From the NCBI GenBank assembly GCA_037962975.1, contig CM075669.1, forward strand, positions 117,940,501-118,004,500: a stretch of DNA of 64,000 nucleotides, in the 5' to 3' direction. Position numbers and translations under genes: made by a program. Of this stretch, positions 25,181 through 37,206 are shown piece by piece (the first letter of the stretch is position 1; each line of letters begins with the position of its first letter). Under the pieces are notes generated by a model. That model had not been told where the DNA came from. It did no database searches and saw nothing but the letters and a program-made list of their open reading frames with translations. Source of the DNA: Clitoria ternatea (Eukaryota > Streptophyta > Magnoliopsida > Fabales > Fabaceae).

Positions 25181-26660
25181 AGGTATCATCATGTCTTATA
25201 TGAAATCAATAATGCATCAACGCATAATATGCCATTCATAGCCTCATTTAGGCTTCATCATATAAACACTCATTTCAAAACACCATACACAATTTCTTAT
25301 TTTAACACATTTAATCAAGACAACATGCCATATCACATTAATACATACATTATCATCATAATTCTCATACATTTAGAAAATACACCCCTCTCCTACCTTA
25401 AGAGAAGTACACTTCCGGGTTTGATGTTCCCGCCTCACCAGTATTGTCAAGCCCTACACCCATCAATTATAGGGCCACATCAATCATTCATTCAAACACC
25501 AATTCAACATACATATACGTAAGTGTACACATGATTCTTATCATATGGAAACTATTTATCAATTTCATTCATTTGCCTAATTCGGGAATTCCTTCCCTTA
25601 AATCACCATGTATTAGTATTAAAGGCTACATTCTGTTTATTAAATCTCCACCAACACCTTGGTGAGTTTCCCACCTATTATAACTTCAAGTCAACATCAT
25701 CATCATTAAATGTCAATACCTCTTCATTTATAACACTCTTCCCATCCACAAATGCTAACTCCTTCTATAAATGCTATACTTCTTCAATATTATACATTTC
25801 CTCCTAAAATTCAAATTTAGGGTTTTCACCAAACCCACCAACCTTCATAAACACTCATATACCTCCTTCTTTTCCCCCCATAATTACAACTACCTCATTA
25901 ATTATTCATAAGCTTGTATTTATGTCAACCCATCTTAGGGTTTCCACATTTAATGCTTCTCCTAGTAACCTACATACATTAAATGCTTTCTTAACATTGA
26001 AGACACATAGTAATAGGTTTATATACATGGAAAATGGTAATAATTTTACCTCAAGAAAAGAAACAAGTGGATGTGTAAAAAAGGAGAAGATCCACACGAA
26101 AAATGAGAGGAGGAAAGAAAAGATCCCAAGCTCCAAGCTTTTCTTGAGCTTCTTGAAGAACAACAATGGAGAAGGAAAGGGTATTTCCTTTTAATTTAGG
26201 GTTCAAAGGGAAGATGAAGAGGAATAATGAAGTAGAAGAAGAAGAAAAGAAGAAAGATCTTGGCGTGGAGAAGAAGGGTGCAACGGGAGTGAAAGTGAAA
26301 GTATAAATTTAGTTTTTAAGTTATTAAGCTTTCATTAAATTCTTTCATTTCATAAACAAACAGGTTCGCCGTTCGGGTTCAATACATATTCTAAAAATTA
26401 TTCCAAATATAAATTCAGAATCCCAATAACATTATCCACGACCCTGACCAACAGCATCTCAATCGGAGATACTTGGTCCGACACCTATATTTTATCCGGG
26501 TCAGTTTTCAACTCAACCGATCACCATAATTCACTAGTGTGAACACCTATTTCAGTCTGGTCGATCCACAAGTGAAAAGCATTCAATTCAAAAAATAATA
26601 ATAATAATAATAATAAAAGAAGAAAAAAAGTTAATTTAAAAAAAAGAAAGAAAAAAACTG

Positions 26661-28260
26661 ACTCGGAAATGATCATTTCCGAGTAAAATGACTCGGAATG
26701 ATCATTTCCGAGTAAGGGACAACCCGAGTGAGACGTAGCAGAGTGTTGTGTCTCCAAATAGAGAGTTTCCAAGTGGGCCTCAATTGTCAAGAAATTTTTA
26801 AATGAAGATTCCAATTTTTGAATGCATCTGAAGGGTTGGTTGTCGACTAGAACCTTTCTGATTGAAAACAAATCCGACTCAGAATGATGATTGAAAACAA
26901 ATCCGACTCAGAATGATGAAATCCGAGTAGAAAGACTCAGAAATGATCAAATCCGAGTGGATTGACTAAGAATGGAGCGTTACCGAGTGTAATACTTCAC
27001 TGTTGGAGAAAAATCCGAGTGGAATTACTCAGAATGGAGCATTGCCGAGTGTAATACTTCACTGTTGGAGGAGAATCTGAGTGGAAAGTTCTTTGTCTTA
27101 GACATTCCGAGTGGTAAATGGCTGACCTTGTTGGAAGTTCAATGCTGAAAAGAAATATGTCCCTGTTAGAGGTGAATCCAAGTGGAAGCTGTCCGAATGC
27201 AACCATTTCAAGTGAAAAAGGGACTGACCAATAAAAGCTGCCCAAAGCTCTTCTGAGTGAATGGATTCTGAGCAGAAGAAGCCACTAAATGAATTACATT
27301 CAGGCAGACTCACAGTTTCACTTTGAGCCCGAGTGTGATGTCCCCAAGGAAGACATCTGAGTGAGTTGGGCAGAAAATTGTTTTTCCGAGCAAGGCAAGG
27401 CTCGGACATGAAAGAACTTCTATTAGCCAGATTCCAGAGTCGTTCTATCCCAAATTCTGAGTAAAGGGAAGACCGACTCCGAGTGTAATGAACAGGCTGA
27501 AAGCAGCTTTTCTAATTGAAGTGAAAAGGCTGACTCCGAGTGAATTCACCGAGTGGTCAAATTGTGGAACCATCCTGATTGGAAGATAAGACCGACTCCG
27601 AGTGAGATATCCGAGTCAGATGCTCCCGAGTGAAGGTTCCAAGGAAAGCACATCCAGGTGAAAACAAGGCCGACTCCGAATGCATCCGGGCTGTTGATTA
27701 TCAAGTAAAACCATTCTGATTTGAAATGTAGGGTCGGTTCTGAGTGAATGCATCCGGACTGTTGGTTCCGAGCAAAACACCTCCGATTGAAGTAATTCCG
27801 AGTGGATGCTTCAAACAAGATCCGAGCCAAATACTTCTGATTGAAACAATTTCGAGTCACTCTCTTAGTCAACACCGAGTCATTCTCTTCAATTTTTAGT
27901 CGGCTCTGAGTCATCTTTTAACCATTACCGAGCCACTCTTTTAACCATTTCCGAGACCCTTTCCACTCAACTTCCGAGTCACTTTTCACCCATTTCTGAG
28001 CCATCCTTTTACCCATTTCCGAGTTACTTCTCACCCAATTCCGAGTCACATTTTCAGCCATTTCCGAGTCCTCTTCAGTCAGTTCCGAGTCACTTGTCAC
28101 TTGGTTCCGATTGAATGTTTCACAGCAGCCTCACACTGAGCAAAGCTTTCACTCAGTTTTTGTATAAACAGCACCTTTTCCACTCGGTCTTGTGCATAAA
28201 AAGGCACTTTTCCACTCGGATTCAGGAATCAAAGTGAAGACCGACCCTTTTTTCCACTCG
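26661..28260. repeat. Array of CCGAGT / ACTCGG inverted motifs
   Basis: Dozens of TCCGAGTGG-like words occur, many in inverted pairs. Two extended palindromes open the array: a perfect 24-bp one at 26661-26684 (half-site ACTCGGAAATGA) and a 23-bp one at 26691-26713, 30 bp apart. Later members spread as TCCGAGTG, TTCTGAGTG and GACTCCGAGTG with irregular spacing of about 15-40 bp, mostly in one orientation to about 27830; from about 27850 CCGAGTCA-type words dominate. The array stops about 280 bp before the TATA box at 28538. Confidence 0.85.
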
Positions 28261-28537
28261 GATTTCCACCATGCTGACTTGGATTTCCACTATCCAAGTG
28301 GATCCTTGAATTATGGGAGGCGGCTCACTACCAGACGAAGGAAGAAAATGATAAAGAATTCCCACCAGCCTCCTTTGTCAAGATCCAGGCTGTTTCCAAC
28401 ACACTGTCCAAGTTGATTTGCTAATTTCAAGGGGCGGCTGGTAACAAGACAATGAGGAAATAATAAAAAATCCTCACCAATTGATAGCCAGGCTGTCTTG
28501 GGTCTGTTCAGGCAATCAACATGTTCCTCAAGTGTTC

Positions 28538-28544
28538 TATAAAT
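28538..28544 (+). promoter_or_regulatory. TATA box of the nested LTR
   Basis: TATAAAT in the context TTCTATAAATACTGC is a strong plant TATA box. A long CT/CA-rich leader follows from about 28630. The motif array lies upstream, as a U3 enhancer region would. Confidence 0.6.
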
Positions 28545-29423
28545 ACTGCAAACGAAGCAAGAAGGAGGGATCCTGGAAGCGTTCATTTTAGAGAAAAGAA
28601 AAAAGGAAGAGACAACTCTGAAGCAATTTTTTGATTGTTCCCTCACTCATCTCAATACCGTCCCTCACTCTCCTTTCAAACCAACGAACCTCCTTCACAT
28701 AAACACCATACTGTCTTCTCCCTCTCCACACCTCACAGCCCCCTTTCACCGTCCCATTCCCTCTCACTCCACGCTCACCCTCTCTCTCACCGTACTCTCC
28801 ATTTCCTCTTTTCCTCTAAAACTGAATCACGCACACACACCTCACAGCCCCTCCAACACCGTCCCTCTCCTTTTCATCCACTTCAAATCTCTCAAACATC
28901 ATCCTCTCCATTTTTTTTTACCTTACCCAGCTCCCTTTCACCCATCCGTCCTCACTCTCACTCCAATCCGTCCTCACCCTCACCAAATCGACCTCACCCA
29001 GCTCACTCTCACTCCAATCCGTCCTCAACTCCTCACTCCAAACTGTCCTCATCCCAACACCGTCCCATTTCCTCTCATTCAACACCGTCCCCCCTCAAAT
29101 CCTCACCCAACACCGTCCCTTTTAAACACACCGGTCAGCCTCCTTATCCAACACTGTCCAGTCTCTCTCTCGTTACACCGACCAGCTCCCTCACTGCACC
29201 GGTCCCATTCTGCTCCTCATTTTTAATATTTGTATTTATTTATTTTCTATTAAATTAATTACTGTTTGGTGACTATATTTCCTTTTCAATTGTTAATTAA
29301 TTTCTGTTAATTGATAAGTATTAATATAAATGAGCGTTTCACACCTTCTATTTGGACTAGCATAAAAGTTGTAGTTATTATTATTATTGTCATTATTATT
29401 ATTGCAATTGTTATTATATTTTT

Positions 29424-29541
29424 TTAAAAATGGTGGAGCGAGTTTAATTTGGACGAGACGTCCTGTTAATCTCATTTTTTATTTTTTCTTAAAAAAGATA
29501 GAGCAGGTTTAATTTGGACGAGACGTCCTGTTAATCTCATG
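29424..29541. repeat. Short tandem duplication inside the nested LTR
   Basis: The word TTTAATTTGGACGAGACGTC and its continuation CTGTTAATCTCAT occur twice, at about 29439-29477 and 29507-29541. Each copy is preceded by GGAGCGAG/GAGCAGG-type sequence. The unit is about 67-68 bp. Confidence 0.8.
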
Positions 29542-30008
29542 TAAAAACTTCATGTTTCTTTAATTGTTTATTTTTGTATATTTTATCATTTTGTATGTTT
29601 TTATGAAGAAGTTAAAATAATTTCTGAGTTAATTATAATACGTGCGCTATCATATTGAGGTAACCGTTTTTATAACGGACAGTTGTGAGGTGCTAATACC
29701 TTCCTCACCTGTAATCAGACTCCCGAATTTGGAATCTCATTTTTTTGACCAATGCTTTAATAAAAGGTTTTTCCGATATTTTATCCTAAAAAAATATTGG
29801 TGGCGACTCCCTGTTTTTCTCTTTGAACCCAAAAATCCTTTTTGAGGGTCGGCTGTGCCCTCACAATCCCGGTCGCGACAACCAGCAATTTTGAAAAGTC
29901 TTGTTTAAATCATTTCAAGAATTTTGGGATATTAATTAGCCCGCATTTAATTATCCAACATTTATTTTCCTAATTTAACTTCCTATTTTAAGAATTCGGG
30001 GTGTTACA

Positions 30009-30290
30009 CCACGTGAGCGTGGGTACGCTGGCTTACTGAAGCTGCTACTGTTGAGCGTAAGATTGTGAGTCCAATGTGATTACGCGTGGTAAAATTTGAT
30101 GGCACTTAATCATACGTGTACCTACACTGAAGTGAGCGTGGGTACGCGTGGCTTCTGCTTGGTACTGGAATGGTGGGCATGGAACTCTCGCGTAGTGACA
30201 TATAACTACATTTGGTGCAAGACTAGTGGGCGTGCTTACGCTGGTTACTGGGCGTACTTACACTGGCTTACAGAACAGCACTTGAAATCA
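30009..30290 (-). repeat. Palindrome array, GGGCGTNCTTACGCTGG type, second half
   Basis: Members include GAGCGTGGGTACGCTGG (30015), GAGCGTGGGTACGCGTGG (30135), GGGCGTGCTTACGCTGG (30228) and GGGCGTACTTACACTGG (30250). The last two start 22 bp apart. This half continues the array at 21310-21523. Confidence 0.75.
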
Positions 30291-30710
30291 CTAACTTCCT
30301 TTGATTGGTTTAAATTAATAAATAAACCACTAATTACTTAAAAATACTACAATTGACCTTTATCTAATATTTAAAAAGTTTGATTTCCTTTGGTGAATCC
30401 TTAATATCTCATGTTACAATTTTTTTGTCCATTTTCATATTATTAAGATCCTAATACTCATGTGATTGTAGTTATGTAAGAGTCCTAATGTTATGAATGT
30501 GTCACTTCTACATGGTTTTTTTCCTTCAGATTTATCCTTGATGGCCAGTTTTGTTATCAACTGTTGATATGCTTTTATCATATTGGGAAAATATGGTTTT
30601 CAGGTGGTGCTCTAAAGCTAATTGATGTTGAGATGTTGTGTGTTTGTCTTAAGATATACATGAAGATAGATTTGCCAGACTCATTAGTCTAATGAAAACT
30701 TGTGTGTTTG
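30291..30710. other. No gene seen
   Basis: AT-rich sequence with no stable reading. It separates the array-bearing LTR from the CPL1-type pseudogene. It may hold intron sequence or more decayed exons of that pseudogene. Confidence 0.4.
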
Positions 30711-32957
30711 TAAAGATTCGTGATACAAGTGTTCTTGTAAGGTTGAGGCCTGCATGGGAAGAGCTTCAAATCTACTTAACTGCAAGAGGTTGTAAGCATT
30801 TTAAGGTTTATGTCTGCACAATGGCTGAAAAGGACTAAGCACTGGAAATTTTGAGACTTCTTGATCCAGATTCAAATTTGATAAATTCCAAAGAACTTCT
30901 GGGTCGCATTATATGTGTTAAGTCTGGTAAGTGGCATTGTTGTTTTTCTATTCTACTTGTTTTGTTTTCATGAGACACTGTATTATATGTAACAAAGCAC
31001 CTAAGAGAACCATGGGGTGGGGATGGTGACAACTTAATTTAAAATTCAACTATGAGTTTGTTACGGAGATATAACTTGTCTATACTTTATTATTGTATCA
31101 TACTATATGCTCTTGTTTCTATTGCCTCTATTTCATTTACTTGTCATACTTATTTTGTGTTTAATAATATAATAGTAGGTTTGAAGAAGTCTTTATTCAA
31201 TGTTTTTCAATATGGTTTATGCCATCCAAAGATGGCATTGGTAATTGATGATCGCTTGAAAGTGTGGGATGAGGAGGATCAACCCCGAGTGCATGTTGTC
31301 CCTGTGTTTGCTCCATACTATGCTCCTCAAGATAAAGTAAATTTTGTCTTGGTTGTAGCAGGAAGCCCATTACTTTCAGTTGCATGAATGGAGTTTTGCT
31401 CTTATTGTAGCAATATGAACTAATAAAAGCTATTGGTCTTGTAGACAAACAATATTGTCCCCTGTTTTGTATGTTGCAAGAAACGTTGCTTGTAATGTTA
31501 GAGGTGGCTTATTTAAGTAAGTTAAACCTTTTATAAGTTATTTTGGCCTGTTATTTGATTCTTGAACATGATTATAACTTCTTGTTAGTTATAAGTCGAA
31601 TAGATTTTTTTTATTTTCTTTAGAAAACTTGGATTTTTTAAAATGACAAGATATCCAATTTTATTCAAAAGTATTTTTTTGGTAATGGTATTCAAAAGTA
31701 AATTAGGATACTATTATTTAATCATGAATTATTATGTAGATATTAATTTTTTACTGGAACAATAATTCTATTAAAAATCAATGAAGCAAAAAAAATACCA
31801 TTGAAAATTATATGTCTATACTTATTTTTAATTAGTTGCTAATGTAAAAATTGTAAGGAAAAAATACACTTGATTTTTATGTTTTGTTAAATTATTGATT
31901 TAATTATCTAAGTTTTTATATATATAAATTTAGTGAGTTGGTGACAGGGATTTTGATGATGGTCTTTTACAAAAAAATTCCTCAAGTGGCCTATGAAGAT
32001 GATATCAAAGATATACCCTCACTTCCTTATGTGAGCAATTTTCTAGTTTTAGAGGTTAGTGTGTGACTATGTAGTATACATATTTTGTTGCATCTTATCT
32101 GTTGGGTATATACTTTATTGAATTTCAAGCAGAACTTATTATATCATTAAATTTCTTCATCAATGTTTACCCGTTTGTGTTTTACCATGACTCGGGATAA
32201 TGGATCTGCTTCCAATGGAAACAGAGAACCTTTCTTTTTTGAAGGAGTGGCTGACATTGAGTTAGAAAGAAAATTAAAGGTGTCAACCCGAGGTCTAGAT
32301 GAATATATATGAGAACTCTATTTTGCATATGATTAAACATGAAGCTTGTCTTATCTTTTTTTGTAATTTTGCATGCTACTAGGAAGCACTGTCAGCAGCT
32401 TTAACAGCTAACCTAGATCCTAGACTCATTTCTCTTCAGTACACAATGATGTCTTCTGGTTCAGTTCCACCTTCAACAACACAAGCATCTATGGTGCCAT
32501 TTTCCTATGTACAGTTCCCTCAACCTGCTTATATAGTAAAGCCAATGGGTTAAACCGCCCACCCCCTTTTGAATCTAGCTTGCATAGCTTTCCTGCTAGA
32601 GAAGAAGGTGAAGTACCTGAATCAGAATTAGACCCAAATACAAGGCGCTGGCTTCTCATATTGCAACATGGACAAGATGTAAGGTATCATGCATCTGGCG
32701 AGCCTACTTTTCCTGTTAGACACCCCATGCAAATCTCTGCTCCCTGTGTGCCATCATCACGCGGGGGTTGGTTTTCTGTAGAAGAGGAAAATGTTTCACA
32801 ACCACTAAACCGAGTAGTACCTAAAGAATTTCCTATAGATTCTGGTCCATTGTGTATTGAAAAGCACAGACCACATCATCCATCCTTTTCTCTAAGAATG
32901 ACAATTCTATTTCATCTGACAGAATTCTCAATGACAGCCACCATAGATTATTACTAA
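30711..32957 (+). pseudogene. CPL1-like CTD phosphatase, broken multi-exon fragment
   Basis: Six exon-like blocks match the middle of plant C-terminal-domain phosphatase-like 1 (CPL1/FIERY2), an FCP1-type phosphatase of the RNA polymerase II CTD. They are 30711-30926 (DTSVLVRLRPAWE), 31179-31336 (FNVFQYGLCHPKMALVIDD), 31445-31516, 31948-32054, 32189-32279 and 32383-32957 (REEGEVPESELDPNTRRW). GT/AG borders survive at most junctions, so it is a copied genomic segment rather than a retrocopy. It is dead: there is a TAA within the MAEKD-ALE stretch near 30837, one-base insertions near 31461 and 31973, a stop near 32552, and a lost acceptor before 32189. The N-terminal DLDET catalytic part and the dsRNA-binding end are absent. 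Family assignment is from recognisable conserved words. Confidence 0.85.
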
Positions 32958-34371
32958 AGGAGGTAATGACTATTTTTAAGTCTATTATCTAAGAGTTTGT
33001 AGGAGGATCAAGCTTTTGGCTAATTTAATCAATTAATTTCGTTAAGGTAATTTCTTTACAAATTTACCCTAGAGATGATCTCCCAAGATTAAGCCACATG
33101 CTCTCCAATTATCATTCTTTATCTGGTATGCTATAGCACTTCATTTGCTACTACGTGTCTGTTTACTTCTTTCCAGTCTCTTCACCAAGTATATCCTTCT
33201 CATGTATTCGTGGTGCTTGCGTGCAGTTATTTTGGCACTTCGAAAATGTAATTAATTGTAGTTAACTTTTGTTTAAGTTGGTTCTTTGAATTATGGTTAT
33301 TTTTTAAAAGAATAGTGGTTGTTTGAGGAATTTTTTTTTTGGGAACCAAAGATCTATTAATTTTGTTGTAATAAATAGATCTCTTTTTTATTATAAGAAA
33401 TATATGTCTTGAGATGATTGCCTTTGTCTTCCTTTATTTACTTTTTCATTAGACATAAGCATTCAAAACATTTTCTTTACAAAACGTTTTTATATGTATA
33501 TATAGATTCTATTTTTAATGCTTGTACTAGAGTAGTTGAATGTCATGTTCCAATTTTTCTTGGAAAAATTCTACCAACTTTGAAACAGAGACAACCAATT
33601 TATCTTGTAATTAACAACCTATTCTTGCTGAGTTGTAACTAATACATTGCAGAAGAAAAAAGGTCAATATGTTATCTTATGTCCTGCTTTGTGATAGGAT
33701 GCTAAAAATTCTAAAGTATTCATGGGTAATTAAACCCCTATTTCTTGGGATGAAGGAGGTGTGATGACTTTGTGTATGATTTTGCTTTGATTTCCAATAT
33801 TAATGAATTTCTGTCTTTTATTCAATTCAATTGATGCTTTATGCTCCTTTTGAATTAGAAATAATCCTAAGTGATAAAAAACGATTAGAATTGATTGAGA
33901 GATCTTCTAATGTTTGAAACCTGTTGAATTAAACCTAAGGTTAGATAACAAAAGTAATCCAAACCTTTTAAGGAATTAAGAGAAAAAAGGATTGTCATGA
34001 CTCGTTAATGGGATTAACTTAGGATTGAATGTGGTTCTCCAATAGTTGAATACATTAATACTAAATGAGAGAAAAGTGTTAATTAGCTTAGGAAAATTCA
34101 TCTTAAAAGACTTAATTTGATCTTTGTTAATAAGGAAAATCATAGTAAAATTATGAGTTGCATTTGATCCTTCTAGAATCCCAAGAAATCAAAGTCCTTA
34201 GTTTAAAAAAGCTTATATGATAATTTAAAGTTCTTTTGAATTTTCTGCAACTTTAATCAATTCCTTGCTGTCTGGATAATGTGAAATCTCAATATATCGG
34301 TACTTGGAACATTGTCCTTGTGGATACAAATTTTTTTATTACACGATAAAAACTCGTACGCTTATGGAGAG
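32958..34371. other. No gene seen; retroelement-like debris at the right
   Basis: 32958-33720 is AT-rich with no supported exon. 33720-34371 contains words such as CCTTGTGGATAC and AAACTCGTACGCTTATGG, of a type common near retroelement LTRs. I could not set ends. Confidence 0.35.
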
Positions 34372-35105
34372 TTATCAAGATGTAAAGATATGTAAGGTGT
34401 ACACAAATGAAAATATTACTAACCCACTCACGAAACCTCTTGTATAGCATAAGCATAAAGGACACACTAGATCATTAGGCATTAGGCAAGTGGAAGATTA
34501 TAGGTGTATGTACTACGAGCCATTATGTTTTTCATTGTATCATTTATGTTTTATCAATAAAATAATTTTTTTTTCAATTTTAAAAGTTGTTTAAAACCTA
34601 CTTATCTTTGGAATAGTAGATCATATGAGAACTATTACTAAAGTGTCCCTGGCCAAGTATTTATATGGGGACAAATACATTATGATTAGTGTGAGTGTAT
34701 TGATGATCTGATCTTACAAATCATAGATATAGACAATATCAAGTCTTCACAGATATACATATTCAAAGTCATAGTGTACTTGAAAAACTTACCATAAGAA
34801 CGTTATGTGGATTGTATGAGTGTCATAAATGGTTCTCAATGTGATAAAGGTATATGTAGTCCTTCATCCTAAAATCACATAATTCCTACATGAAGAATTT
34901 GTTCTTTTGATACAATCAAACTTCATCTATAACATGATGATCATAAAAGTTATAATTAGGTAGTGAACAAATCATGTAGAATGATATGAGTGCTGTAAAT
35001 GAGATTTGTCTCTTCTATATAATGGAAGTGATATCTATAGGAAACTAAAGAAGTGCATAGTCAAGTTAAGGATAATAAATATTAGATATTTATTTGATTG
35101 ATTTA
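34372..35105 (+). mobile_element. Ty1/copia remnant: RNase H tail and 3-prime LTR
   Basis: 34372-34498 reads the end of copia RNase H: DVKICKV, then a word equivalent to ADPLTKPL, one stop, then HTRSLGIR. The LTR follows at once at 34499 with GGTGTATGTACTACGAGCC, the reverse complement of the ends of the solo LTRs at 7922-9180 and 23894-25180. The LTR can be followed to about 35105 (AATATTAGATATTTATT) and is then lost. It is older and more diverged than the two solo LTRs, but it supplies their orientation and superfamily. Confidence 0.8.
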
Positions 35106-37206
35106 TACAGATATGTCAATTATATGTTATTAATTTTCTAAAATGATATATAACTAGACTAGGGACCTAGATGAAAATTTGAACTGTGAGGAGAATATTA
35201 TTATATATATGTAATAACAACATAAATTGTTTTATTGGAGCAATTAACTTGCTACATTTGTATAAAAATAAAGACAAATTAAAATAGAACTTTTGTAGCC
35301 TGATGCACAACATAGGTTTTTCATTGGACTAGACCATGCATATTCGATCCACACAATTATCTTTATTACAATGATCTTTATTGAATAAAACTTACCTTTG
35401 TACAGTGCAATAATGGATGGCCATGATAAATAACTATCAAAATAACAAAATTGTTAGCAAGTCATGTTATATAAAGTTTATTAAGAGGTGTCTTCTGATT
35501 AAGAATGGTAAATAGGTTGGTCCATTGGGGTGGCCCATCAAATTTTTGAAAAATGGTGGGGCGGACAAGAAATCTTAGTCCACTATCTATTAAGGTCTAG
35601 TCCACATAGACTACTTGAGCCAGAGGCATGACGGGGTGAGCTGACTTTTTATTTGAATTTTGTAAGTTAGGCGAGTTGCCGGCCATCTTGCTATATAAAT
35701 AAATTTTCCTCATTTTTATTTGACTTTTTATACTTAATGTATTCTTGTTTAAATGAAAAATTAAGGTATAGTTGGTAAAAAAATATTTAATTGTCTTAAA
35801 ATTTTAAAAAGAAATATATTTTAAAATAAATAAAGAGTTTAAGTTAAATACATTGTTGGTATAAATTTTTTTACATCTAATCATAAATTTACAAAAAGGA
35901 ATCCTCCATGATTATTTTAAAAATTATATATATGATAAATTTTAATTCCCTGATAGTATATACTAATTAAACTCAAATCAAACCTCTTGAAATGCTGGAA
36001 AAAAAAGCAGGGAGTAAGGGTTAATATAAAAACTATCCGTACCAATATAAATAGGGATAAATCTCTAATCACATATCAGGCCTAATAAAGTAATCAGGTA
36101 ACCGAATTTACTATTCCAGGTAAAGAATTTCGATTATTACCATGCATTTTTAATCACCACCTTTTTTGCATTTTTTTAAATTTGTCTTTTTCTAAATGTT
36201 TGACTTCCAGAATTCAATATCTAAGAGCGCATCTTGACTTTTGAATTTTAAAATTCAGAAGTCAAATATTATACACTTTCGGATTTCAAGAGCACATTTA
36301 CCTTTCAGAATTTAAAATCTAAAAAATAAAACATGTAAAAAGGGATGATTTGGTTAGAAAGGGTGGTATTAATAAAAATTATCTTCTAAGAAACTATAGT
36401 ACTAAACTAAAAGGACAATTCCTATGGAGTAGAGTATAGCTCTTTCCAATATTTTTGCAATTCTTGTATCTTAGGTATCTTAAGCATCGTAATCACTACC
36501 ATTTAAAGACACCTCTGTGTAGGATCCAGATAATGTAACCATGATCTCTGCCCTAAATAGTTAATGAATTCATAATTTGAGGAGATATGAGGTTGGTCTA
36601 TAAGGAAATGGAAAAAGGAATGAGGTAAAAGTTGTGAATTAAACTCTGTGCTAATAAAATTTACAAACAACTAACATTTATCTATTAAAAGAACACGTAA
36701 TTTCTTTTACCATGCTTAGTCATGGGGGATTTTTTTTTCCACCAACCATGTTAGGCGCCAAAATATTCTTAAAATGCCTTGCAAATAACCCTATCGCAAC
36801 TTAGTCACAAAATTCATCCCAAGGACTTACATTATGAACATGTAATCCCATATTGGAGGCATAAACTTCAAAACAAAACAGTTGATCTTACCTAAGCAAT
36901 CTCATTGAATTTGGCCCTTAATATCTGTGTAACAACGTTATAACTTACAAATGGAATTAACAAAATCAAGCACATAGTGCTTGGCGATTCCTCAAAAATT
37001 TAATTTGAATGCAACCGGCAGGACTAGGAAACTGCCATGCTATACAACCAACCAATTTTTTGAGTAAAAGGACAAAATGCCATCCTTTGTATTATTTTCA
37101 CATGTTTGGCAAATTGGCCAGACATATTTTGAAGTTGTCTTCCTATAATATACTTTTTGGAAGCCTGAATTCCCAAGCCTCATTTATTTGAAAGGGTAAA
37201 AACAAA
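35106..37206. other. Intergenic, no gene seen
   Basis: AT-rich spacer between the copia remnant and the phosphofructokinase gene. 35510-35660 has a GC-richer patch with GGGGCGGAC and GACGGGGTGAG words, which may be a relic repeat. The minus-strand 3-prime UTR of the kinase gene must lie in the rightmost few hundred bases. An AATAAA word is at 37183-37188, close to the stop. Confidence 0.5.

Larger units (their letters stand above)
26538..29880 (+). mobile_element. Nested solo LTR of about 3.3 kb with CCGAGT array and promoter
   Basis: The left end is TGTGAACACC and the right end GGTCGCGACA. The flanks ACTAG (26533-26537) and ACCAG (29881-29885) differ at one base. Inside, in order, are an array of ACTCGG/CCGAGT inverted motifs (26661-28260), a TATA box (28538), a CT/CA-rich leader (28640-29210), and the AGTCGCCACC-type block (inverted, near 29800-29880) commonly seen at LTR edges in plants. 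The leader is open for 207 codons but encodes only Ser/Pro/His-rich low complexity. The left boundary rests on the imperfect target repeat and is the weaker one. Confidence 0.6.
21529..30008 (-). mobile_element. Long solo LTR with two nested insertions
   Basis: It begins TGTGACACCCC, ends GGGGTGTTACA, and is flanked by CCACG (21524-21528 and 30009-30013). Removing it joins CCTACACTCCACG to TGAGCGTGGGTACGCTGG. An uninterrupted repeat at 30119-30147 reads almost the same, which confirms the boundaries. Subtracting the nested copia solo LTR (23894-25180) and the nested LTR (26538-29880) with their target copies leaves about 3.84 kb, close to its sister at 14608-18583 (3.98 kb). It carries no coding region. 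Orientation is by analogy only. Confidence 0.88.

Noticed and set aside
28635..29258. Open reading of 207 codons, Ser/Pro/His-rich
   Set aside because: Low-complexity CT/CA-rich leader of the nested LTR just after its TATA box. No domain, and the composition explains the lack of stops.
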